Source: Hemibagrus wyckioides
Taxonomy: Eukaryota > Chordata > Actinopteri > Siluriformes > Bagridae
Assembly (NCBI RefSeq): GCF_019097595.1
Contig: NC_080711.1
Location: 22,845,428-22,909,427, forward strand
Direction: 5' to 3'
Length of the DNA stretch: 64,000 nt
Positions within the stretch are counted from its first letter, which is position 1. The number at the start of each line of letters is the position of its first letter. Below the pieces are notes generated by a model, which worked only from the letters and a program-made list of their open reading frames with translations, ran no database searches and was not told the origin of the DNA. Below are positions 13,101-21,504 of the stretch, in pieces. The translations under genes were made by a program, and so were the position numbers.

Positions 13101-15258
13101 AGAACGGTAACTGACAGATGCCGTGACATAAGAAATCTCATCGGATTAGTATTCTGAGAGTCGGATCTGGTGATGGGGGGGATGTAAGGAAATCGTGTTG
13201 AGTCATTACAACACACTCGGTGTGTAATGCTAGTTCATAGTGAATGAGCAGAGCTGGCTGCGTCAAACAGAAAGTGGAATTTGTATCTGCACTTGGTCGC
13301 TTTCTCAGCAAGCAGAGCCTCGTAAGCGTTAAACAGCCACCCTTTCAAATATGTGGCAGATCAAGTAACAGCGAGTAACTGTAGGAAGTATTTGAGGTGT
13401 CGCCCTGAGAAAGAGATAAGGCTGAAGTCTCAGTTCATTTCAGGAAGAACCTCACCGTATCATCAGCAACCTTAAAACAGTCCGAATTAAAGGTGCGGTC
13501 TGGGATTTTGGTGTTTTGAGAATCAAACAAGAAACAAATACACACCTTCCTGTCATAACCATGCCCACAAAACTAAACAAAACAAGTGCAGGATGTGAAG
13601 CAGTAGCTGAGGGATATTACAATATAAATGAATTATAATAACTACACACTGTCTGGAAGCAGCAGATATCGTTGTTTCATGCTTAATCTTCTCTCTCGCT
13701 TTTTTATTGCTGCATCAGGAAATCGTTTCTTTCTGATATATCTGCGTGGAGCTTTCTGAATGATCAGGCAACATCATCCACGTCTCAGATGGTACTGGTC
13801 ACTCAGTGGCATGCTGCAGAATCCTGAGGTTCTCCTCTGAGCTGATATTTAATCAAAGCTTTTCAAATATGGATAAAACATCACCAGATATTAGCCAGAG
13901 CTCTGGGATTATTTCTCACGTTAAATCCGAGACGTATTTCTGAATGAACTCCTAATATCGAAAGCTGCAAAAAATTCTCCAGGCAACAAAGCCTTAACCA
14001 GGAGCCTTTTCCCGTTTTCCTGGAAGACATTAACCTCTCGTGCAGCCGAGTGATTTCTTCTCCTGGTTGGTCTTCTCCTGGTTGTTCACAGCGTTTGTTA
14101 CAGCGTTTGGGTTATGACTTCTGATCTGATCGTGGTGATTTTTCTCAGAAACTCAGACATATGGAAAGGGAACTCTGAACTGGTGGTTTTGCACAGATGT
14201 ACAGTATAGTACCCACAAGTACGATCAAACTGTTACCTGATTTTAGCCTCAGTGCTCTTGGTACAAATGTCCAAGACCAGAAGATTAGGACTATCAACTC
14301 TCTCTCTCTCTCTGGTCCCTGTCAATTACCCACACACTTCAAGATGTCAGAGGCCAGACGTCTCTCGGCCAATTAAGGATTCCTGAAATCGAGCGCCATC
14401 AATCTCACTCCTTTCCCAGAGGCAGCTATTCGATATTTGCCCTGTACGCCACAGAGAAGGACAGAGACGGATGCGGACAAGAAGGAGACTCGTGCATGTC
14501 AGATTTACAAAGAGAGACTGAGACATAAAATCATGAGAGCAAGGGCCTGATCCTTCAACTGCTCAGTTGGATAAACAGTATAAATTTTAGTCTTCTGGAA
14601 AAGGTTCAAATGCACGGTTTAGTGTTTTTCTTCTCTGCACACTTCAGTGTGTTTGTTATATTTCTCTCCTGCCCTGCACAGTTTAGTGAGAACCTTCTAG
14701 ACTTGCACGTGAACATGCGTCTGCATGCATTTCTATATCCAGATAACCTTCTAGACTTTCGCATGTTAACATGTGTTTGCATGCATTTCTATATCCCACG
14801 TGCACACAGCAGCTGACCTGCACGGCATGGGTTTTATGCTTTGCATCAAAAAGAGAGAACATTCTAGCATATTTTTCTTTACTGCGCGTGCACTAGTCTT
14901 GGTCTGATCCAGATGTTAACCCCCCCCCCCCAAAAAAAAAAATCCCAAAGCTGATCATACCTTCACAAACGTAGCCCACGAGCCCCCAGATGAAGTCGCT
15001 GCAGTGATGGCAGTAAGTCGGCTTGGTCAGGGTCACTTTGCGGAAAGAGTGACCGGCGGCGCCTGAGTGATACTTAGCAGAGCGGGTAGATGGCGACTGC
15101 TGCGGCTTCATCCTCCCAGAGCCGGGGCTCTCTCCGCCGTTCTTCTTTCTCCCGTTACCGGGGCTCGCTCCGGGGCTTTCTGCTGCTGCTTGCTTTATCC
15201 TCCCGGTGCTGGGGCTTTCTCCGGGCTTGCCCTGCTTTATTCCACCGCTTTCCGCCAT
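147..15258 (-). CDS. dgkq: Diacylglycerol kinase theta, 5' part (14 exons, runs off left edge)
   Basis: DGK theta phosphorylates diacylglycerol to phosphatidic acid and so tunes DAG signalling at membranes. The coding exons joined here (147-185, 698-848, 947-1008, 1229-1283, 1899-1989, 2369-2583, 2813-2913, 3687-3761, 4006-4162, 5156-5281, 5409-5494, 6466-6565, 9788-9867, 14961-15258, read right to left) give an open frame of 545 codons with compatible phases and GT-AG ends. Visible order: a Ser/Pro/Gly/Lys-rich N-terminus (about 1-70), three C1 zinc fingers (about 71-255), a Ser/Asp-rich linker, then the Ras-association-like region (about 308-545) with FDGDDGVKRNQFRLV and QTRFYIMESR. The three C1 domains and RA-like region mark the theta isoform. 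The kinase catalytic domain is not in the window, so function of this copy cannot be judged. The start ATG at 15258 begins MAESGG and is the only in-frame start upstream of the first C1 domain. Confidence 0.93.
698..848 (-). CDS. dgkq: dgkq exon 13
   Basis: 151 bp, phase 0 to 1. Encodes TSLRQMNQTRFYIMESRNRV and VDLLIGGLPLQCSTEEYTKL. The donor read is AGA|GTCAGT, weaker than the others. It is chosen because the next exon then joins in the conserved frame. Confidence 0.88.
947..1008 (-). CDS. dgkq: dgkq exon 12
   Basis: 62 bp, phase 1 to 0, acceptor CCTGCAG. Encodes VQKQVLGGQELLLDKLQEIR followed by K. Confidence 0.9.
1229..1283 (-). CDS. dgkq: dgkq exon 11
   Basis: 55 bp, phase 0 to 1, acceptor GTTTCAG, donor GTAAGA. 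Encodes NKNPADFNLVEVLMSSKQ, the counterpart of the ESFQLVEV segment of mammalian DGK theta. Confidence 0.9.
1899..1989 (-). CDS. dgkq: dgkq exon 10
   Basis: 91 bp, phase 2 to 0, acceptor CTGCAG. Encodes LGVVYASITVGKSKTVDSVI and KEALVQFGQQ, matching the second half of the DGK theta regulatory region. Confidence 0.91.
2369..2583 (-). CDS. dgkq: dgkq exon 9: RA-like region
   Basis: 215 bp, the longest internal exon seen in this gene, phase 0 to 2, acceptor GAGCAG, donor GTGAGC. Encodes EAALKAFYLPDDTQEYELQN through MWLLRAKPRDTELLNIYAGF. Confidence 0.93.
2813..2913 (-). CDS. dgkq: dgkq exon 8: start of RA-like region
   Basis: 101 bp, phase 1 to 0. Encodes GKQTLRVFDGDDGVKRNQF and RLVSIPRITKNEEIV. 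The acceptor is CTTTAG followed directly by GTAAGC, which is coding here. Confidence 0.92.
3687..3761 (-). CDS. dgkq: dgkq exon 7: Ser/Asp-rich linker
   Basis: 75 bp, phase 1 at both ends, acceptor TTTGTAG, donor GTAATG. Encodes DNLDDPDVQNPAAPKDNQ followed by five serines. Because it is a multiple of three it could be skipped without a frameshift. It is the least conserved segment, so support is mainly frame and splice signals. Confidence 0.8.
4006..4162 (-). CDS. dgkq: dgkq exon 6: end of C1c and linker
   Basis: 157 bp, phase 0 to 1. Encodes AHASCYIIISHECGLGRLRN, then ILHPSCVRVCSRNFSKMHSY and the linker RISEPPQQCELG. The acceptor lies just after a short CA run on the plus strand (TG on the gene strand). 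Confidence 0.92.
5156..5281 (-). CDS. dgkq: dgkq exon 5: start of C1c
   Basis: 126 bp (42 codons), phase 0 at both ends, donor GTAAGC. Encodes HHWREGNMASGARCEVC and CGSSDVLSGMRCEWCGIT, the first part of the third C1 domain. Confidence 0.92.
5409..5494 (-). CDS. dgkq: dgkq exon 4: end of C1b
   Basis: 86 bp, phase 1 to 0, donor GTAAGT. Encodes VCELHVHSDCAPFVCSDC and RLCHQDGGQDY, completing the second C1 domain. Confidence 0.92.
6466..6565 (-). CDS. dgkq: dgkq exon 3: first part of C1b
   Basis: 100 bp between a CTCACAG acceptor and a GTGGGC donor. Encodes VPVAHCFGPAGQKKRFCCVC and RKNLEGTSALRCE, the opening of the second C1 domain. Confidence 0.92.
7350..9780. other. dgkq intron between exons 2 and 3 (part): no gene seen
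   Basis: The intron spans 6566-9787. It holds TG repeats at 7100-7136 and 7230-7259, an AT run at 9371-9410, and short chance reading frames. I see no conserved protein or RNA in it. Confidence 0.7.
9788..9867 (-). CDS. dgkq: dgkq exon 2: second half of C1a
   Basis: 80 bp, phase 1 in, phase 0 out, acceptor CTGCAG, donor GTGAGT. Encodes CNFMSHEKCLKHVRTVC, the zinc-binding Cys/His end of the first C1 domain, then MAPTLVR. Confidence 0.93.
9868..14960. other. dgkq intron 1: mostly unannotated
   Basis: A 5.1-kb first intron. It contains a G-rich run at 11517-11536, CA repeats near 11600-11660 and 11780-11800, and a 54-bp tandem duplication at 14691-14798. Open frames at 12607-13045 are Pro/Ser-rich and not recognised. 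Nothing else can be supported. Confidence 0.7.
14691..14798. repeat. Two-copy 54-bp tandem duplication
   Basis: AACCTTCTAGACTT begins each copy and GCATGCATTTCTATATCC ends each copy. The copies differ at several bases between. Confidence 0.85.
14961..15258 (-). CDS. dgkq: dgkq exon 1: N-terminal repeats and first half of C1a
   Basis: Starts with the ATG at 15258 and ends at donor GTATGA (phase 1). The first 70 codons hold a degenerate repeat of the form ESP-x-x-GR-x-K, read as GESPSTGRIK, ESPGASPGNGRKK, GESPGSGRMK and QSPSTRSAK. HSFRKVTLTKPTYCHHCSDF then opens the first C1 zinc finger. Confidence 0.93.
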
Positions 15259-15500
15259 TAGCGCGAGTCGCGGAATCCGCGAGACTAACCCGCGCGCGCG
15301 TTCGAATTTTCGGTTGTTGTGGCAACCGCTGGACCCGAATCAGTGAATCAGTCAGTAATCTCAGTTAGCTACAGCTAGCTACACTCTGGGCCAGCTAGCT
15401 AGGTTAAACCGCGCCGTATCATCCTGACAGAATGGGAAATTTCCTCAGTAATCACAAGGAACGTTTTCCTCTAGACAGAAAAAAGTGTTCAAATCCGTTG
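15259..15500 (-). promoter_or_regulatory. dgkq: CpG-rich dgkq promoter / 5' UTR region
   Basis: Sequence immediately upstream of the dgkq ATG is dense in CpG, including CGCG runs at 15287-15300 and the inverted repeat TCGCGGA-A-TCCGCGA at 15268-15282. No TATA box is evident. This fits a CpG-type housekeeping promoter, but the transcription start is not determined. Confidence 0.55.
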
Positions 15501-15845
15501 GACCGAGTAGAAACACCAGAACAAACCGCTCATGAAGGCTGTCTGAGGGAAAGAAAAGAAACTAAAAATGACACTTTTTTTTCTCCTGAGGAGTGAGAAA
15601 GAGAAACGCCTCAGCAGCCGAGCAGTCCAACAAGCTGTTTACCTCACAGAAAAGTAACAGTGCTACAAATATCCTAGTGTCCAGTGGCTTTCTTGACGAC
15701 CTTTAAGTCACTAAAGCCGGTGTGGAGCTCTGAGAACAGCGCAGCGAGCTAACTGGAATATAAATGGAGCCGCTGTCGGTCGCCTGTTTACACTTTTCAG
15801 ATTTCAGTGTACATGAGCGCGACTTCCGCCCTCCCTCCGCACTGC

Positions 15846-15906
15846 TGCACGCGCGCGCGCGCACACACACACACACACACACTCGCGCGCGCGCGCGCAC
15901 ACACGA
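15846..15906. repeat. Alternating CG/CA tract (Z-DNA-prone)
   Basis: A near-continuous alternating purine-pyrimidine run built as CG block, CA block, CG block, CA block. It lies about 600 bp upstream of the dgkq ATG. Confidence 0.95.
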
Positions 15907-16198
15907 ACGTCTTCACGTGCACATAAACAAAAACACATCTGTAAATAAATATAAAATCCGTGTATACCAAATACAGTTCAATGCTAACATCTGCGAATCA
16001 GTTACACAAAGTTTTTTTTTTTTTAAATAATTCAATAATTGCACAATAGTTCATCTTACATCTATCTTCCTGAAATATTTTGTCATAAATATACACTATA
16101 AATCTGTTATTAATTCTTTAAAAAAAAAGAAATCCTATTCTTTTCTTATCTTTCAAAACCTGTAGTAACATTCGCCCTCATTTCATTTTGTATTTATT

Positions 16199-16242
<44 letters not shown>

Positions 16243-17210
16243 CCTAAAACCATAAAACATATTGCAATGATTCAAAAACGAGTCGACTCTTTGAACCGGC
16301 TCTTTTGAGAACCGACTCAAGAATAACAAGATTGTTAGCTGCGTAACGTAATCAAATGCTATTCGAATATTAAGCTCATTAATTAAATACGTACAGTGCA
16401 TACGTGTTTCTTCATTGCACACAGAGCGTTTTAATGTGTTATTTCTTTCTACAGGACATAAAGAATCGAATTACAAAGGTTTTAGATGTGACCTGTCATT
16501 ATGTACGAGTACTCGGTCCTAGAAATATTGTGAATCTTTTTTTTTGACTAATTGATAGTTATACACTTCCTTTGATATTTGCATTCTAAGAGTTTTTTAC
16601 TCCACTGCACAAACAAGTTATATAAATAAACAATATGAATTTAGAAATCTTTCCTTCTGTGCATCACAATCAGTAAAACATTCAAAGCACATCTGTATGC
16701 TGACTTCATGCAGCTCTTCCGCCACCTTGTGGACAGACGCTGGTATTACCCCTGCCTGCTCTAATCCAGCTAACAGTCCTGCTGTACAAAGTTAACGATT
16801 TAATTTATCCTAAATAACATTACACTGCTAAACATACATGTTTAATAATAATCAAATAATTAATCTAAACGCAATGTTTTATTTTATGAACATACATAAA
16901 ATGTAGCCAAATTACAGCCAAGACATGAAATGTTAGCTTCTTTAATTCTTCCCAGGAGCTATGAAGCTAAAAAGAAAATGTCTTAAAATGTCACAAAATT
17001 TATTTATTCACAAATTAAAACGCATTCTTATACTCGTTCAGCATTGTTAAAATACAAAACCGCACTTAAATTCAGTAAAGAATGGTGACTTGAGGCCGAA
17101 TTCACAGAAAAGTTTTCTACCTCAGATTTTCATGAGCCGCTTTAGCATAAGCCTGAGGTGAAATTTGTGCTTAGTTTATTGATATGAACTATACAAAAAA
17201 ACTACACACA
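15907..17210. other. Intergenic, AT-rich; no gene seen
   Basis: Lies between the dgkq 5' end and the nfkb1 3' UTR. It has an AAT/ATA microsatellite at 16200-16241 and several poly-A/T runs. No coding or RNA signal was found. Confidence 0.7.
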
Positions 17211-17214
17211 ACGG

Positions 17215-18971
17215 CAGAGTGTAATTAGTAGTTTTATTATAAAAGTACATCAGTAAAAACCCATTTCAAAGCAAGTTATAAATACAGTTTCATCGCTAAG
17301 CAAAAAATGCTTTGGTTTTCCTCACTATATAACAATATATAGCAGTCTGGAGCTGATAATAGTAATGATAATAATAACAAGAACAGAAAGACATTCTAGA
17401 AAATTAAACTAAAAACGAATGAAAAGGGCATAGAGCTTCTATGTCTATCCATAGGAACGATGATTAAAAACAACAACAATTTCGGATCAGTTGCCTGTGA
17501 ATACAAGATGAAGCAAACTTTCTTTTCTGTGATATCTTTATACTGATATGTTCTCAAATTCTGACGCGGAACTGCAAACAAACACGTTATAGGGGGGAAA
17601 AGAAATATCTCTGGTAAACATTTCACATTGACTCTTTATCCTTTAAATGCTCACAGTGCAAAGATCGTAACACATGGGCTGTGAATATATCACATTAAAC
17701 ATGCCTGATTATCATTATTATTATTATTATTATTATTACTATTACTACTACAATCATCATATGAGTATTTGATCAGAGAACTCAAATAAGTCAAATCCAT
17801 TTGACTTTTTTTTTGTTTTCTCCATTTCATCAGATTATCACGGTCTCAAAAAGCAAAAATAACGACAAGTACACGATTTTCCAGTCAATCAGCGATGATT
17901 TACTTTGCGGAGATGAGAAACACTGTCGTCTCACAGCTCACGTTATTGTCTGTGTGGGGCTCTGTGTGTTCTCTGTGTTTGTTTGGGATTGTCTTCGGGT
18001 TTCCTCCCACCTCCTCCCAGAAACTGGCTAGTGTGTGTGTGTATGGATGAGTGAGAGAGAAAGTGTATGGGGCCCTGATATAAACCTATATCCAATACAT
18101 ATCAGGTTAACTGTATCATTGCTTCCTTTTAGATGTGAGATTTTAGGTGGGAAAATTCTCTTTGATTTCTAAGCTTATGAAATGAAAAAATGCTGAAAAA
18201 TGCAACGTCATTGTTTCTGATTGTAGCACCACAAACACACATTAAAAAAAAAAAAAAAAAAATCAACACAGTACCCATAAACACCTCTACAAGGCAACAG
18301 TAGATGAAAGCTTAGACGAAATAATAAGAGGAGTTAAATAAATGCCACTGCTGTAAAAAAAACAAAAAAACAAAAAAAGCTTCCTTTCATTGTTTTTCTT
18401 CAGGATACTAAACGCCTATTGGTCCAGAAGGTCCAAAAAAAAAAAAAAAAAACCCCCAAAGAGATTCAGGTGTGAGCATGATGCCAAGGATGGATCTGAC
18501 TACATGAAGCAGGCAGAGATGTAAGGAGTGCAGCGTTTCCTGAGGCAGGATTCACTAAAAGAAACTTATATAGTATACAGTACAAACCCTGAATATTTAA
18601 AACTCCTGATGATGCTAATAAGATCACACTCACACGGCATGTAGGCTTGTACGCGTCTTCTGGACGTTATAGTAGGCTTAATATGTCAGAAATAAACTGT
18701 TTAACTGTCTCAAAAAATAAACATAAAAGAAACCTGTCCAGAGTTAAAAAAAAAGGACTTAAATTAATCTGAAATTATTTAACCAAGTGCGTCTCTCCGT
18801 CACAACACTCCAAGCACTGCCTAGCCGATGGTCGTGCGTGTGGGCGTGGCTCGACGGCATCCAATGGCACAGGCCAAAGACGAGTCCCAGATCAGAGCAG
18901 CGTTCATAGTTCGAGGTTTGGGGACTTCGGCTCCAGCTGGCGGTCAGCAGGTCGGTCGTGGTGAGGTACGG
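17215..18971 (-). other. nfkb1: nfkb1 3' UTR (inferred)
   Basis: About 1.75 kb between the nfkb1 stop and a candidate AATAAA. It contains an ATT microsatellite (17707-17747) and poly-A runs at 18243-18262 and 18437-18455, and no other coding signal. The extent is inferred. Confidence 0.5.
17233..17238 (-). terminator. nfkb1: Candidate nfkb1 polyadenylation signal
   Basis: AATAAA on the minus strand, about 1.73 kb past the nfkb1 stop codon. Further AATAAA-like sites occur nearer 17175, so the exact cleavage site is uncertain. Confidence 0.45.
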
Positions 18972-19063
18972 TTACTGGAAGGACGTCTCCACGCCGCTAT
19001 CGCACACACCGTTGTCGTCGGATGAAGTTATTTTTAGAGCCTGCAGGTCTGCAGACACACCGT
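18972..19063 (-). CDS. nfkb1: nfkb1 exon 23: C-terminal phosphodegron and stop
   Basis: Encodes [20 protein letters not shown] and [10 protein letters not shown], then TAA at 18972-18974. In mammals DSGVETS is phosphorylated by IKK and recruits beta-TrCP. Acceptor GCGTAG has no clear pyrimidine tract, but the conserved motif and phase support it. Confidence 0.9.
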
Positions 19064-21463
19064 CTACGCGGGCACCAAGAAAGAACAATGGTTAAATGAC
19101 AGACCAGGCTCTTTACAGCTAAAAAGCCACACAGTAAACATGTTTTAATTGAGTGACATCATGACTAGGGGCGGAGTTATATTAAACACGCTGCAGCGCC
19201 ACTTTATTCTGATAGGTCAGAAGATGTTAATGTCGAGCTATACATAAGATATATAAGAATGTTTTTTCTGTCAAGCTATACATCCCACTTCCGAGCTCCC
19301 AGTGTTCTGAGTTTCCAGTGTGACCACAGCCTCTACCCCTGGTCAGAGTCTCATCGCTTGATGGTGCTCACTGATGCTGTGGATGGATCTGTGTGGTCAG
19401 CCTGTGACCATGGACAGAGCCACTTGGAAACTTTCACAGTGTCACGGATCTGCTGTTATATCTGTCAGCTTGTTACAGCAAGGAGGTGTCTATAATGACC
19501 TCAGAAACTACACTGACCTAATAGTTCCTCATGGGCCCTTGGTTGCTGTTGTAGAAAGGACATTAATCAGTTACAGTTACATTATTTACTGTCCAGTGTC
19601 ACCCAAATGAGGATGAGGTTCCCTTCTAAACCTGGTTCCTCTCAAGGTTTCTTCCACATATCACAGGGAGTTTTTCCTCACCGTCGCCTCAGGCTCGCTC
19701 ATTGGGGATAAAATAGGAATAAAATAGCTTAATCATTTAATTAATAATTTTTGTCCCCTCCTTTCTCTGTTTCTCTACTTTTGTAAAGCTGCTTTGAGAC
19801 GATGTCCATTGTAAAAGGCCCTATTCAAATAAATTGAATTGAATTAATGTGCTCATTATAATCAGATATTTATGGCACAATATAAACAAATGAGTTGATG
19901 TGGTTTGGAAGTGTGTTTAACATGTATGAAAGGAGTCTCCAGTATCAGACCTTTATGTTTATAGGGGAAAAAAAATAAAAATGAGGCTGGTGAGTGGATC
20001 TGCTATAACTATATTGCTGCATGGATCTTCTGCAACTATAAACGGATAAAAATTCATCATGTCGTTCTTTAAGAAGCAAAAAAATTGTCTGCACTGTTAG
20101 CCAAACCTGTATAAACTTTCAATCAGTGGAAATGATTGTTAATAAATACCTACATTTTAATACATAAACATGGAATAAATAAATATTATTCCATGTTTAT
20201 CATAACGCTGCCCTTATACCATGGGCGACTTCTACAGTGACGCGTCTTCGTGTAAATACATTACCAAACCCTCTATGAGTCGTAGGACAAAAACAAAGCT
20301 CTGGAAAATTCGGTACTCTGTTCTAAAAGCACAAACACACCTCAAAGTGTGAGTCAAAGAATTTTCACTTTCCTTATAAACAAGACAAAAAAACAAGGTG
20401 AGAGAATTCCCCCGTTTTCCTCCTGAGCACCGTCCCTCCATCGAAATCAGAAGCGAGTGCAATTACGCGTCACTTTATTTCTCGTACAGTGATGAGTTCA
20501 ATCTCAGTTCTGCTTTAGCGGGAGGGGGAATCCCCCTCTCTCTTACCCCCCCCATCTTTATCTGGTTTATAACTACACTATTTCATCACACACACATAAT
20601 GACCACACAAAAACTACAGTGTGTGTGCTATTGAGGTCCCGCGTTTAGGGAAACCCCGAATGTGACACACCGCTTGCTGCTGGGTTTCAAGTGAAGTTGA
20701 GGCAGTGCTGCTAGAAAAAAGGAACTGTATGATATCATTTAGGAGTGTATGCATGTGTGTATGCTTCACCGAAACGAGGCATTATCAGGGTGTGTCGCTG
20801 CACAACAGCTACTCTTCTTGGAAGGTCAAGTGTGTGTGCGTGTGTGTGTAGGCTGAAAAATCCTACCTGTGGTCAGACCTTCATCGTATGCGTTATCGTT
20901 TTCCTCGCACACGATGCTCTCCTGCAGTATGCTGATGGCGCCCGTGTTCCCGATACTCTTCAGACCCGCTAAGAGCTCGCGCACCGTCCCGCCTGATACC
21001 TGCACAGCACATGGAGGGTACAGTGAATAGTTTAGAGAGAGAAAGACAGAGAGAGAGAGTGCGAGTAAGAGAGAGCGAGAGAAAGCGAGAGTGAGAGACA
21101 GCTACAGAAAGAGAGAGAGTGCGAGTGAGAGAGAGCGAGAGTGAGAGAAAGCGAGAGTGACAGAAAGCAAGTAAGAGACAGCGAGAGTGAGAGAAAGCAA
21201 GTAAGAGACAGCGAGAGTGAGAGACAGCGACAAAGAGACACAGAGACAGAGAGAGAAAAACAGACAAAGAGAGAGAGAAACAGACAAAGAAAGAGAGAGC
21301 GAGAGACAGAAAGTGAGAGAAAGAGAAACAGAGAGAGAGAAAGCGAGAGAGCAAGACAAAGCAAGAGCGAGATAGAGAGAGACAGAGAGAGAGAAAGAGA
21401 GTGAGAGAGACAGAGAGAGAGTGAGATAGAGAGAGACAGAGAGCGAGAGAGAGAGTGCAAGAC

Positions 21464-21504
<41 letters not shown>

